Notes under the pieces: generated by a model
The model's database searches: none
Seen by the model: the letters and a program-made list of their open reading frames with translations, nothing else
What the model was told of the DNA's origin: nothing
Translations under genes and position numbers: made by a program
Shown: piece by piece, positions 25,129 to 33,747 of the stretch
Layout: every line of letters begins with the position of its first letter
Numbering within the stretch: the stretch's first letter is position 1
Assembly: GCF_009674665.1 (NCBI RefSeq)
Contig: NZ_WKJD01000002.1
Span: forward strand, 62,001 to 126,000
Length of the DNA: 64,000 nt
DNA from: Agromyces kandeliae
GTDB taxonomy: Bacteria > Actinomycetota > Actinomycetes > Actinomycetales > Microbacteriaceae
Direction: 5' to 3'

Positions 25129-26085
25129 TCAGTCGCGGGGCGCCATGGCGCTGATGAGCTCGTACGCGACGTGGCTCGCCGCGACGGCCGTGAGCTGGGC
25201 GTGGTCGTAGGCCGGCGCGACCTCGACGACGTCGGCGCCGACGATGTTCCGGTCGGCGAGGGCGCGCAGCATCCGCAGCAGTTCGCGGCTGGTGAGGCCG
25301 CCGGCCTCCGGCGTCCCGGTGCCGGGCGCGTGCGCGGGGTCGAGCACGTCGATGTCGATCGAGATGTAGAGCGGGGCGTCGCCGATGCGGGCGCGCATGC
25401 GCTCGATCGCACTCGCGACGCCGTGCTCCTCGAGGTGCTCGCTCGTGACGATCGAGAAGCCGAGGCGTGCGTCGTCCTCGAGGTCGCCCTTGGCGTAGAG
25501 CGGGCCGCGGATGCCGACGTGCATGCTCGCGGTGAGGTCGATGAGGCCCTCCTCGCTCGCTCGGCGGAACGGCGTGCCGTGCGTGGTGGGCGCGCCGAAG
25601 TACGTGTCCCAGGTGTCGAGGTGCGCGTCGAAGTGCAGCACCGCGACGGGGCCGTGCTGGGCGTGGATCGCGCGCAGCAGCGGGAGGGCGATCGTGTGAT
25701 CGCCGCCGATCGCGACGAGCTTCGTCGCGCGCTCCTGGAGCTGGCGCGCGCCGGCTTCGACCTGGCGGACGGCCTCGGCGATGTCGAACGGGTTCACGGC
25801 GAGGTCGCCCGCGTCGGCGACCTGCTGCGCACCGAACGGGAACACGTCCTGTGCCGGGTTGTACGGGCGGAGCAGGCGCGATGCCTCGCGGACGTGCGCG
25901 GGGCCGAAGCGGGCGCCCGGGCGGTAGCTCACGCCCGAGTCGAACGGGATCCCGACGACCGCGACATCCGCTCGTTCGACCTCGTCGAGTCGGGGCAGCC
26001 GGGCGAACGTGGCGATGCCGGCGAAGCGGGGGACGACGCTGGCGTCGACCGGGCCGATCGGCGCGGATTCGGTGGGGTGTTGCAT
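25129..26085 (-). CDS. Agmatinase/ureohydrolase family protein
   Basis: A 318-aa manganese ureohydrolase that splits urea from a guanidino compound. All metal-binding motifs are present: [23 protein letters not shown] and [23 protein letters not shown]. The family includes agmatinase, guanidinobutyrase, guanidinopropionase and proclavaminate amidinohydrolase. The N-terminus ([36 protein letters not shown]) is of the agmatinase group. ATG 26085 has GGAAG 8 bp upstream. Its neighbours, an NCS1 permease and a cyclase-type hydrolase, argue against a simple polyamine role. The substrate is open. Confidence 0.9.
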   Translation of the reverse strand: MQHPTESAPIGPVDASVVPRFAGIATFARLPRLDEVERADVAVVGIPFDSGVSYRPGARFGPAHVREASRLLRPYNPAQDVFPFGAQQVADAGDLAVNPFDIAEAVRQVEAGARQLQERATKLVAIGGDHTIALPLLRAIHAQHGPVAVLHFDAHLDTWDTYFGAPTTHGTPFRRASEEGLIDLTASMHVGIRGPLYAKGDLEDDARLGFSIVTSEHLEEHGVASAIERMRARIGDAPLYISIDIDVLDPAHAPGTGTPEAGGLTSRELLRMLRALADRNIVGADVVEVAPAYDHAQLTAVAASHVAYELISAMAPRD

Positions 26086-26200
26086 AATAGACAACTTCCG
26101 GTACTGTTGAGGAAACTTGCGGGACACGCTACGCCGACCGGCCCACTCGCGTCAAGGGCGACGGATGCCGCGCTCGCGCCACGAGACGAGAGGAGCCGAC

Positions 26201-26785
26201 GTGCGCCCCCTCCACCCCTCCGCCGACGTCGGCGGCACGCCCATCGGCGCGAAGCTCCGCAGTACGCGCATCGCGCAGGGCCTCACGCTCGCGCAGGTCG
26301 CCGAGGCGACGGGCCTCAGCAAGGGCTTCCTCAGCCGACTCGAGCGCGACGAGACCTCGCCGAGCGTCGCCACCCTCGTGCAGCTCTGCCAGGTGCTCTC
26401 GCTCCCGGTCGGCGCGCTCTTCGCCGAGCCCGAGATCCAGCACGTCCGCCGCGGGGATGCGCCCCGCATCAACCTCGGCGGCGTGCACGTCGAGGAGCAC
26501 CTCATGTCGCCGCGCGGCGAGGAGCGCGTGCAGCTGCTCCGATCGTCCCTCGAACCCGGCGCCCACGGCGGCACCGACCTCTACACCGTCAACTGCGACG
26601 TCGAGGTCATGCACGTGATCTCCGGAACCGTCACCGTCCGCTTCGCCGACCGCACCGTGCGGCTCGAATCCGGCGACGCGCTCACCTTCCCCGGGCGGGA
26701 GCCGCACACGTGGACCGCGGACGACGACGCGCCGGCCGAGGTGGCCTGGGTCCTCGTGCCGGCGCCGTGGAGCGGCTCCGCCTGA
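26201..26785 (+). CDS. XRE-family regulator with C-terminal cupin domain
   Basis: A 194-aa regulator: an XRE helix-turn-helix (GAKLRSTRIAQGLTLAQVAEATGLSKGFLSRLERDETSPSVATLVQLCQVLSLPVGALF) followed by a cupin sensor (EVMHVISGTVTVRFADRTVRLESGDALTFPGREPHTW). Relatives such as PuuR control polyamine and amine use. GTG 26201 is chosen because GAGAGGAG lies directly upstream. It is divergent from the ureohydrolase operon with a 115-bp shared control region, so it probably governs that operon and senses its substrate through the cupin. Confidence 0.9.
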   Translation: MRPLHPSADVGGTPIGAKLRSTRIAQGLTLAQVAEATGLSKGFLSRLERDETSPSVATLVQLCQVLSLPVGALFAEPEIQHVRRGDAPRINLGGVHVEEHLMSPRGEERVQLLRSSLEPGAHGGTDLYTVNCDVEVMHVISGTVTVRFADRTVRLESGDALTFPGREPHTWTADDDAPAEVAWVLVPAPWSGSA

Positions 26786-26790
26786 CGTAC

Positions 26791-26812
26791 GACGGATGCC
26801 GCGGCATCCGTC
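26791..26812. repeat. 22-bp perfect palindrome after the XRE-cupin gene
   Basis: A palindrome made of GACGGATGCCG and its exact complement lies 5 bp after the XRE-cupin stop. It consists of two back-to-back copies of the GGATGCC word that is over-used throughout the window. With no loop it would be a poor terminator unless the centre opens. Confidence 0.7.
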
Positions 26813-26874
26813 GGCTCTCGGACGCACCGGGTCAAGGCCTGTGCCCCCGCGCGTGCCGCGCCTAGGGTCGAGCC

Positions 26875-28065
26875 ATGGTCCTCCGACGCCGACCCGCACG
26901 CGATCCCGACCCCGGTCCGCCCACGGACCCCGAACGGGCGCGCGGCGGCGCGGGCGGGCCGATCTGGAACGACCGGCTCGGCCGGTGGTCGATCCGCAGC
27001 CTCCAGGTGCTCATCGTCATCGCGCTCGGGGCGCTCGCGGTCTGGGCGCTCACCCGGGTCACCCTCATCGTGATCCCCGTCCTCATCGCGCTCATCCTCG
27101 CGGCGGCGGCGAGCCCGCTGATCGCGTGGCTCCGCCGCGGGATGCCGCCCATCCTCGCCGCGTGGACGGCGCTCCTCGGCGGCATCCTCGTGCTCGGCGG
27201 GATCGTCACGGCCATCGTGTTCGCCGTGCGCTCGCAGTGGGACGACCTCGCGGACTCGGCGGTCGCGGGCTTCGAGGACCTCGTCGACTGGGTCCAGACC
27301 CTGCCCATCCCGGTCGACCAGGCGCAGCTCGACGAGTGGCGCGACGGCATCCTCGACTTCGTCACGAGCGCGGAGTTCGGCCAGAGCGCATTGACCGGCG
27401 TGTCGCAGGCGACGGAGTTCGTCACCGGCCTCGTGCTGATGCTCGTCGTGCTGTTCTTCTTCCTCAAGGACGGCGATCGGATCTGGGCGTTCTTCATGCG
27501 GCCGTTCACGGGCGAGCGCCTCGAGCGCGGACGCCGCGTCGGCGAGACGTCGGTCAAGGTCCTGGGCGGCTACATCCGCGGCACCGCCATCGTCGCCTTC
27601 GTCGATGCGGTCGCGATCGGGATCGGGCTCGCGATCCTGCAGGTGCCGCTCGCGCTGCCGCTCGCGGTCATCGTGTTCCTCACGGCGTTCATCCCGCTCG
27701 TCGGGGCGACGGTCGCCGGCATCCTCGCCGCCCTCGTCGCACTCGTGGCGAACGGCCCGATCGTCGCCCTCATCGTCGTCGCGATCGTGATCGCCGTGAA
27801 CCAGCTCGAGGGCGACCTGCTCCAGCCCGTGGTCATGGCCCAGTCGCTCAAGCTGCACCCGCTCGTCGTCCTCATCGCCCTCACCGCGGGCACGATCCTC
27901 GGCGGCATCGCCGGGGCCGTGCTCGCCGTGCCGCTCACGGCGGTCGGCTGGGCGATCGTGAAGGTGTGGGATGCGCCCGATCCATCCCTCGACGAGCGCA
28001 AGCACCTGCACCTCCGGCGCCGGAGGCCGGCCGCCGGCGAGTCGAGCCCGGCGCCGACGGCGTGA
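26875..28065 (+). CDS. AI-2E family transporter
   Basis: A 396-aa membrane protein of the AI-2E (PerM/TqsA) family, with about eight spans: two at the start (residues 45-110), then a long amphipathic stretch, then the conserved block GGYIRGTAIVAFVDAVAIGIGLAILQVPLALPLAVIVFLTAFIPLVGATVAG and VIAVNQLEGDLLQPVVMAQSLKLHPLVVLIAL. Despite the name, most members are not autoinducer exporters; some are Na+/H+ antiporters. It has a basic C-terminal tail (KHLHLRRRRPAAGE). A second member lies at 54640-55773. Confidence 0.9.
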   Translation: MVLRRRPARDPDPGPPTDPERARGGAGGPIWNDRLGRWSIRSLQVLIVIALGALAVWALTRVTLIVIPVLIALILAAAASPLIAWLRRGMPPILAAWTALLGGILVLGGIVTAIVFAVRSQWDDLADSAVAGFEDLVDWVQTLPIPVDQAQLDEWRDGILDFVTSAEFGQSALTGVSQATEFVTGLVLMLVVLFFFLKDGDRIWAFFMRPFTGERLERGRRVGETSVKVLGGYIRGTAIVAFVDAVAIGIGLAILQVPLALPLAVIVFLTAFIPLVGATVAGILAALVALVANGPIVALIVVAIVIAVNQLEGDLLQPVVMAQSLKLHPLVVLIALTAGTILGGIAGAVLAVPLTAVGWAIVKVWDAPDPSLDERKHLHLRRRRPAAGESSPAPTA

Positions 28066-28104
28066 GCCGCGGCATCCGCGCGGTGCGCCGTCCGGACGGC
28101 CGCG

Positions 28105-28566
28105 CTACGCCTCGCCCTCGAGCCGATCGAGCGCCGCGACCTGCCCCTTGACCAGGAGCGCGCGCGCCTCGTCGACCGGGACCCAGCGGGCGTCGTCGAT
28201 CTCGGGGAACGTCTCGGTCCGTCCCGATCGCAGCGGCCACTCCAGCTCGAAGGTGCCGGGGCGGAGCTCGTCGAGCTCGAAGCCCGGCGCCTCGCCCGCG
28301 AAGACGTGCAGCACCTTCTTGGCCGACGCCCGGACGGTGCCGAGGTCGACGTAGTCGACGTCGGGCGCGGGCACTCCGACCTCCTCGGCGAACTCGCGGA
28401 ACGCCGCGTCCCGCGGGTCCTCGCCGGGGTCGATGATGCCCTTGGGCATCGACCAGGCGCGCTCGTGCCGACCGGCCCAGAACGGCCCGCCCATGTGCGC
28501 GATGAAGACCTCGAGTCCGGGCGTGCGGCGGTGGAGCAGCACCCCGGCGCTCCGCAGCGTCGTCAT
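28105..28566 (-). CDS. Nudix hydrolase
   Basis: A 153-aa Nudix protein with the full box GIIDPGEDPRDAAFREFAEEVGV. It opens with SAGVLLHRRTPGLEVFIAHMGGPFWAGRHERAWSMPKG, which is the layout of the NTP pyrophosphohydrolase/diadenosine polyphosphate hydrolase-like actinobacterial group. It follows a 35-aa membrane-peptide gene on the same strand, 37 bp upstream. The substrate is not determined. Confidence 0.9.
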   Translation of the reverse strand: MTTLRSAGVLLHRRTPGLEVFIAHMGGPFWAGRHERAWSMPKGIIDPGEDPRDAAFREFAEEVGVPAPDVDYVDLGTVRASAKKVLHVFAGEAPGFELDELRPGTFELEWPLRSGRTETFPEIDDARWVPVDEARALLVKGQVAALDRLEGEA

Positions 28567-28603
28567 CGGCGCGTCGGCGCCCCGGGGACGGCGTCGTGGG
28601 GCG

Positions 28604-28711
28604 TCACTGCTTCGGTGCGCGCGCGAACACCCACAGGCAGGCCGCGAGGCCGACCCCGCCGACCGCCATGATCCCGAAGATGGCCCCCCAGAGCACCGTT
28701 TCGACCGACAT
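28604..28711 (-). CDS. 35-aa single-span membrane peptide
   Basis: This short ORF encodes 35 residues. It has a very good ribosome site (GGAGGTG, 4 bases before the ATG), one hydrophobic span (VLWGAIFGIMAVGGVGLAACLWVFA) and a short basic end (RAPKQ). It occupies the space before the Nudix gene in the same direction. The start signal and membrane-like composition support a real gene; there is no family I can name. Confidence 0.6.
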   Translation of the reverse strand: MSVETVLWGAIFGIMAVGGVGLAACLWVFARAPKQ

Positions 28712-28851
28712 GCGCACCTCCGTGTGTCCGTTCCCTCATTCTGGCCCGCGGACGGACGTGCGCGCCAGCATCCGCCCGACCGGGATCCGACGGTGGTCCG
28801 CCGAGGGATCCCTCGGTAGCGTTGAGGTGTCGAACGGCGAGGAGGCTGGTC

Positions 28852-29493
28852 ATGGCGAAGGTGCTGGTCATCGGTGGTCACGGACGGGTCGCGTTGCAGC
28901 TCGCACGGATCCTCGCGGACCGCGGCGACGAGGTCGACTCGGTCATCCGCAATCCCGAGCACGCCGAGGAGGTCGGCGCGACCGGAGCGAACCCGGTCGT
29001 GGCGGACGTCGAGTCCCTCGACGTCGCGGGGCTCGCCGAGCTGATCGCAGGGCACGACGCGGTCGTCTGGTCGGCGGGCGCAGGCGGCGGCGACCCGGCG
29101 CGCACGCGCGCGGTCGACCACGACGCGGCGGTCCGCTCGATGGACGCCGCGGCGCAGGCGGGCGTCAGCCGATACGTGATGGTGTCGTACTTCGGGTCGC
29201 GCGTCGACCACCGGGTGCCAGCCGACAGCGCGTTCCGCCACTACGCCGACGCGAAGGCCGATGCCGACGAGCACCTCCGCGCGTCGGGGCTCGACTACAC
29301 CATCCTCGGGCCGTCCACGCTCGCCGACGGACCCGGCACGGGGAGCATCGACGCGACCGCCGAACAGAGCTCCGACGTGGATCGGGCCGACGTCGCGGCG
29401 ACCGTCGCCGCGACGCTCGTCGAACCGGCGACGGTCGGCCGCACCATCCGGTTCAACCGCGGAGCGACGCCGATCGCCGACGCGCTGCGCTGA
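28852..29493 (+). CDS. NAD(P)-binding atypical SDR protein
   Basis: A 213-aa Rossmann protein of the NAD(P)H-binding atypical short-chain dehydrogenase group (YwnB/BVR-B-like). The nucleotide motif is VIGGHGRVALQLARILADRG; then VVWSAGAGGGDP, VSRYVMVSYFGSR and HYADAKADADEHLRASGLDYTILGPSTLADGPGTG. The Tyr-x-x-x-Lys pair is present as HYADAK. The start is ATG 28852 after GAGGAGG. The substrate is unknown. A 13-bp tandem repeat starts in its last codons and runs past the stop. Confidence 0.85.
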   Translation: MAKVLVIGGHGRVALQLARILADRGDEVDSVIRNPEHAEEVGATGANPVVADVESLDVAGLAELIAGHDAVVWSAGAGGGDPARTRAVDHDAAVRSMDAAAQAGVSRYVMVSYFGSRVDHRVPADSAFRHYADAKADADEHLRASGLDYTILGPSTLADGPGTGSIDATAEQSSDVDRADVAATVAATLVEPATVGRTIRFNRGATPIADALR

Positions 29494-29525
29494 CGCGCTG
29501 CGCTGACGCGCTGCGCTGACGCGCT
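29479..29525. repeat. 13-bp tandem repeat over a stop codon
   Basis: GACGCGCTGCGCT is present in three exact copies (29479-29491, 29492-29504, 29505-29517) plus the first eight bases of a fourth. The first copy encodes the last residues and leads into the stop of the SDR gene; the others lie beyond it. Confidence 0.9.
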
Positions 29526-29566
29526 CGTGCGTCGCTCGCGCACGCGCGGGTTCCGGATGCGCGGGC

Positions 29567-30589
29567 TCAGGCGGAGCCGCGCCAGACGATGTCGCAGTCG
29601 AGTCGCACCTCGGTCGCCGGCTCGTCGCCGCGGAGGCGCGCGAGCACGAGGCGGGCCGCCTCGGCGCCGAGTCCGGCGGCGGGCTGACGCACCGTCGAGA
29701 GCGCGGGCGTCGTGCGCTGCGCCCAGGCGCTGTCGTCGAACCCGACCACGCCGATGTCGTCGGGCACGCTGCGCCCCGACTCCTTGATCGCCTCGATCGC
29801 GCCCGCTGCGACCGCGTCGGATGCCGCGAAGACGCCGTCGAGGTCGGGGGCGCGATCGAGCAGCCGCCGCATGCCGTCGCGACCGGCGGAGTACGAGTAG
29901 AGCGGCACGGGTTCGACGAGGGCTTCGTCGAACGCGTCGCCGAGCGCCTCCCGGAAGCCCGAGAGCCGGTCGGCGCCGGAGTCGCGGTCGAGCGCCGCGG
30001 CGATCATCCCGATGCGGCGGCGCCCCGTCTCCATCAGCCTGCGGGTGATGGACGCGGCGGCGCCGACGTTGTCGATGACGACGAACGAGGCGGAGCCCGC
30101 GGCTCCCGGCGGGTGGCCGACGTACGCGGCGGGGAGTCGGAGTCGGTCGACCACTCGGGTGACCGGATCGTCGGCGCGCGCCGAGACGATGATCACGCCG
30201 TCGACGAGCCCGCCGGAGAGGTATCGCGCGACCCGATCCGTGTCGCGCTCGGTGTCGACGATCAGCACGGCCATCTGGTGGTCGGCCTCCGACAGCCGGG
30301 TGTTGGCGCCGAGCAGGATCTCGCCGATGTTCGGGTCCTCGACGAACAGGGAGTGGGGCTCGTGGACGATGAAGCCGACGGCCTGGGTGCGCTGCATGAC
30401 GAGGTTGCGCGCCGCCGTGTTCGGCACGTACCCGACCTTCGCGATCGCCGCCTCGATCGCCTCGCGCGCGGCCGCGGAGACGTAGCGCTCGCCGTTGACG
30501 TACCGGCTCACGGTGCCGCGCGAGACGCCTGCCTCGAGGGCGACGTCGTGCACGGTGGCCCGCTTGGAGCGCGTCGGCTTCGTCGTCAT
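29567..30589 (-). CDS. LacI family regulator of the galactoside operon
   Basis: A 340-aa LacI-type repressor. The DNA-binding head is ATVHDVALEAGVSRGTVSRYVNGERYVSAAAREAIEAAIAKVGYVPNTAARNL, with the hinge just after. The body is a periplasmic-binding-protein-like sugar sensor (GFIVHEPHSLFVEDPNIGEILLGANTRL, IGVVGFDDSAWAQRTTPALSTVRQP). ATG 30589 is taken as start because it lies about eight residues before the head, but no strong ribosome site is seen. It is divergent from GH42 and two operator copies lie between them, so it probably represses that operon until a galactoside binds. Confidence 0.92.
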   Translation of the reverse strand: MTTKPTRSKRATVHDVALEAGVSRGTVSRYVNGERYVSAAAREAIEAAIAKVGYVPNTAARNLVMQRTQAVGFIVHEPHSLFVEDPNIGEILLGANTRLSEADHQMAVLIVDTERDTDRVARYLSGGLVDGVIIVSARADDPVTRVVDRLRLPAAYVGHPPGAAGSASFVVIDNVGAAASITRRLMETGRRRIGMIAAALDRDSGADRLSGFREALGDAFDEALVEPVPLYSYSAGRDGMRRLLDRAPDLDGVFAASDAVAAGAIEAIKESGRSVPDDIGVVGFDDSAWAQRTTPALSTVRQPAAGLGAEAARLVLARLRGDEPATEVRLDCDIVWRGSA

Positions 30590-30615
30590 GCGACTCACTG
30601 TAGCGCTGAGGGGTG

Positions 30616-30644
30616 TTGACATCGGGGAGGCGGCGAGCCACTCT
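30616..30644 (+). promoter_or_regulatory. Candidate promoter of the galactoside operon
   Basis: TTGACA at 30616-30621 and a weak -10 CACTCT at 30639-30644 are separated by 17 bp. The first LacI operator begins inside this -10, which would let the repressor block polymerase. Confidence 0.45.
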
Positions 30645-30659
30645 GTGTACGTTCACAGA
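30642..30659. promoter_or_regulatory. LacI-type operator 1
   Basis: TCTGTGTACGTTCACAGA is an imperfect 18-bp palindrome with the central CG of LacI sites. It differs at one base from operator 2, 46 bp downstream. Confidence 0.8.
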
Positions 30660-30687
30660 AATCGCCTCGATGACTCGCTCGGCCAGA

Positions 30688-30705
30688 TCTGTGCACGTTC
30701 ACAGA
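30688..30705. promoter_or_regulatory. LacI-type operator 2
   Basis: TCTGTGCACGTTCACAGA has the same arms as operator 1 and lies 25 bp before the GH42 start. Two sites on roughly the same face of the helix would suit a tetramer or cooperative dimers. Confidence 0.8.
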
Positions 30706-30730
30706 ATCAACGACGATCACCGGGAGCACC

Positions 30731-32800
30731 GTGGACCACCCCGCGACGACGCTGGCGCCGATCCCGCCGCTGCAGGCCGAGCCTGCACCCGCCGCCGCCC
30801 GCCCCCGCTTCCAGCACCAGGGCATCGCGTTCGGATGCGACTACAACCCCGAGCAGTGGGAACCGGCCGTCTGGCGCGAGGACGTCGCGCTGATGCGCGA
30901 TGCGGGGGTCGACCTCGTCGCGATCAACGTCTTCGGCTGGGCCGCCCTCCAGGGCCCCGACGGTGCCTTGGACTTCGCCGCGCTCGACGAGGTGATCGAG
31001 CTGCTCCACGCCGCAGGCATCCGGGTCAACCTCGGCACCGGCACCTCGTCGCCGCCGCCGTGGCTCACCGCGCGCCACCCCGAGATCCTCCCCGTCGTGG
31101 AGGACGGCACCACCCGGTACCCCGGCGGGCGACAGGCATGGTGCCCGAGCTCCCCGGTCTTCCGCCGGTACGCGCTCGCGCTCGTCGAGGCGGTCGCCGA
31201 GCGCTACGGCGAGCACCCGGCCGTCGAGCTCTGGCACGTGTCCAACGAGCTCGGATGCCACAACGCCCTGTGCCACTGCGACGAGAGCACTCTGGCGTTC
31301 CGGCGCTGGCTGCGCGCTCGATACGGCACCATCGACGAGCTCAACCGGGCGTGGGGCACGAGCTTCTGGAGCCAGCGCTACACCGACTGGGACGAGATCC
31401 TCACGCCGAGGCTCACGATCTCCAGCCGCAACCCCGGGCAGGTGCTCGACTTCCACCGATTCGGCTCCGACGAACTGCTGGACCACTACCGCGCCGAGGC
31501 CGACGCGATCCGCCGGCACAGCGCCCTGCCGATCACGACGAACTTCATGGTCACCGCGCACATCCGCGACCTCGACTACTGGTCGTGGGCGCCCGAGATG
31601 GACGTGATCGCGAACGACCACTACCTCGACCACCGCCTGAGCGAGCCCCGGGGCGAACTCGCCTTCGCGGCCGACCTCACCCGCGGCCTCGCGGGCGGCG
31701 AGCCGTGGCTGCTCATGGAGCACTCGACGGGCTCGGTCAACTGGCAGCCCGTGAACCTCGCGAAGGAGCCGGGCCAACTGCTCCGCAACTCGCTGTCGCA
31801 CGTCGCACGCGGCGCCGACGCGGTGTGCTTCTTCCAGTGGCGCGCCTCGCTGCAGGGCTCCGAGAAGTTCCACTCGGCGCTCGTCCCGCACGCCGGCACC
31901 GACACCGACCTGTGGCGCGAGGTCGTCGAGCTCGGGCGGATCGTCGGCGCACTCGACGAGGTGGCCGGCACGCGCGTGCACGCCGACGTGGCGCTGCTGT
32001 TCTCGTGGGAGTCCTGGTGGGCCTCCGACGCCGAGAACCGCCCCACGCACGCCATCGAGTACCTCGACCAGGTGCACGCCCTCCACGGAGCGCTCCACGA
32101 CCTCGGCGTCACCGTCGACGTCGTCCGCCCGGGCGCCGACCTCGCGGGCTACCGGCTCGTCGTGGCCCCGGGCCTCTACCTCGTCTCCGATGCGGATGCC
32201 GCAGCGCTCGACGAGGCCGTGGCATCCGGCACCCACGCCCTCGTGACCTTCTACAGCGGCATCGTCGACGAGCACGACCGCGTGCGCCCCGGCGGCTACC
32301 CCGGCGCGTGGCGCGACCTGCTCGGCGTGCGCGTCGAGGAGTTCGCGCCGGTGCTGCCCGGCACGCCGATCGCCCTCGAGTCCGGCGCCGCCGCGACGCT
32401 GTGGGCCGAGCGGCTCGAGGCGACGGATGCCGCGGTGCTCGACCGGTTCGCCGACGGGCCCGCCGCCGGTCGACCCGCCGTGACCCGCCGTGCGGGCGCC
32501 GACGGCGCCGGCGACGCGTGGTACGTCGGGACGATGCTCGGGCGCGACGACCTGCGATCCCTCGTCGGGCGAGCGCTCGAGGGCGCGGGGGTGGCACCCG
32601 TGCCCGGCGCATCCGCCGAGGTCGAGGTGACCCGCCGATCCGCCGACGGACGGGCGTACCTGTTCGTCGTCAACCACGGAGCCGACGACGCCGACGTCGA
32701 CGTTCACGGCACCGAGCTCGTGACCGGATCCGTCGTCGACGGGCGCCTCTCGGTGCCCGGCGGCACGGTCCGCGTGATCAGAGAGGAGGGAGCGGCATGA
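30731..32800 (+). CDS. GH42 beta-galactosidase
   Basis: A 689-aa glycoside hydrolase family 42 beta-galactosidase. The start FGCDYNPEQWEPAVWREDVALMRDAGVDLVAINVFGWA is diagnostic. The acid/base Glu is in WHVSNELGCHNALCHCDEST (with Cys ligands of the GH42 zinc site) and the nucleophile Glu in LLMEHSTGSVNWQ. A trimerisation domain follows from about residue 395 (HADVALLFSWESWWASD), then a C-terminal beta domain. No signal peptide: it acts inside the cell on transported galactosides. GTG 30731 follows CGGGAG. Family members often prefer galacto-oligosaccharides to lactose. Confidence 0.94.
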   Translation: MDHPATTLAPIPPLQAEPAPAAARPRFQHQGIAFGCDYNPEQWEPAVWREDVALMRDAGVDLVAINVFGWAALQGPDGALDFAALDEVIELLHAAGIRVNLGTGTSSPPPWLTARHPEILPVVEDGTTRYPGGRQAWCPSSPVFRRYALALVEAVAERYGEHPAVELWHVSNELGCHNALCHCDESTLAFRRWLRARYGTIDELNRAWGTSFWSQRYTDWDEILTPRLTISSRNPGQVLDFHRFGSDELLDHYRAEADAIRRHSALPITTNFMVTAHIRDLDYWSWAPEMDVIANDHYLDHRLSEPRGELAFAADLTRGLAGGEPWLLMEHSTGSVNWQPVNLAKEPGQLLRNSLSHVARGADAVCFFQWRASLQGSEKFHSALVPHAGTDTDLWREVVELGRIVGALDEVAGTRVHADVALLFSWESWWASDAENRPTHAIEYLDQVHALHGALHDLGVTVDVVRPGADLAGYRLVVAPGLYLVSDADAAALDEAVASGTHALVTFYSGIVDEHDRVRPGGYPGAWRDLLGVRVEEFAPVLPGTPIALESGAAATLWAERLEATDAAVLDRFADGPAAGRPAVTRRAGADGAGDAWYVGTMLGRDDLRSLVGRALEGAGVAPVPGASAEVEVTRRSADGRAYLFVVNHGADDADVDVHGTELVTGSVVDGRLSVPGGTVRVIREEGAA

Positions 32801-33747
32801 CCGCACCCATGACCACCCCGACCGGCGTGCGCACCGCAGCGCGCGGCGGTGCCGGGACGACCCGGACGGCCAGGCGCCGCCGGGTGCAGCATCCCTGGGC
32901 GATCGTCGCGTTCGTCGCGCCGTTCGCGGCGATGTTCGCGCTGTTCTACCTCGTGCCGATCGGCGTGGCGATCTGGCAGTCGATGCTCGTCGTCGAGCGC
33001 GAGGGCACCTACGGCGCCGCGACGGAGGTCTTCGGAGGCTTCCAGCAGTACGCGCTCGTGTTCCAGAACGAGGCGTTCTGGTCCTCGGTCGGCCGGGTCC
33101 TGCTCTTCGGCGTCGTCCAGGTGCCGGTCATGCTCGGGCTCGCGCTGCTGTTCGCGCTCCTGCTCGACTCTCCGCTGGTCCGCGGCAAGAAGTTCTTCCG
33201 GCTCGCCTTCTTCGCCCCGTACGCGGTGCCGGGCGTCATCGCGGCGATCATGTGGGGCTTCCTCTACTCGCCGAACCTCTCGCCGTTCGAGGCGCTCACG
33301 AGCCGCGTCGACCTGCTCTCCGCCGACTTCGTCCTCTGGGCCATCGCGAACGTCGTGACGTGGGTGTTCGTCGGCTACAACATGCTGATCATCTACTCGA
33401 CCCTGCTGGCCATCCCGCAGGAGGTCTACGAGGCCGCCCGCATCGACGGCGCGGGCCAGGCCCGCATCGCCTGGTCGATCAAGATCCCGCTCGTGCGCCC
33501 GGCGCTCGTGCTCACCGCGGTGCTGTCGATCATCGGCACGCTCCAGCTGCTCGCCGAGCCGCAGACCTTCCGGTCGTTCAGCTCGGCCGTCACGAGCACC
33601 TACACGCCGAACATGACGATCTACGCGACGAGCGCGGTTCCGAACGTGTCGCTCGCCGCGGCGTTCTCGGTCGTGCTCGCACTGGCGACGTTCATCCTCT
33701 CGTTCGCATTCCTGCGATTCGCCCGACGGAAGGGGGTGGACGCATGA
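32797..33747 (+). CDS. Sugar ABC transporter permease 1 (galactoside)
   Basis: A 316-aa CUT1 permease with a basic cytoplasmic lead of about 45 residues (RTARRRRVQHPW), then six spans. The ATPase-docking EAA loop is EVYEAARIDGAGQARIAWSIKIPLVRP. GAGGAGGG precedes ATG 32797, which overlaps the GH42 stop by ATGA. The ATPase is not encoded here. It works with the next two genes. Confidence 0.93.
   Translation: MTAPMTTPTGVRTAARGGAGTTRTARRRRVQHPWAIVAFVAPFAAMFALFYLVPIGVAIWQSMLVVEREGTYGAATEVFGGFQQYALVFQNEAFWSSVGRVLLFGVVQVPVMLGLALLFALLLDSPLVRGKKFFRLAFFAPYAVPGVIAAIMWGFLYSPNLSPFEALTSRVDLLSADFVLWAIANVVTWVFVGYNMLIIYSTLLAIPQEVYEAARIDGAGQARIAWSIKIPLVRPALVLTAVLSIIGTLQLLAEPQTFRSFSSAVTSTYTPNMTIYATSAVPNVSLAAAFSVVLALATFILSFAFLRFARRKGVDA

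Noticed and set aside
24615-25412. Upstream extension of the NCS1 permease
   Set aside because: The open frame continues but overlaps the NTF2-like and ureohydrolase genes; GAGGAG and homology both place the start at 24614.
26875-28065. Quorum-sensing function from the AI-2E family name
   Set aside because: Most family members do not move autoinducer-2 and no lux/lsr gene is present, so no signalling role is claimed for either copy.
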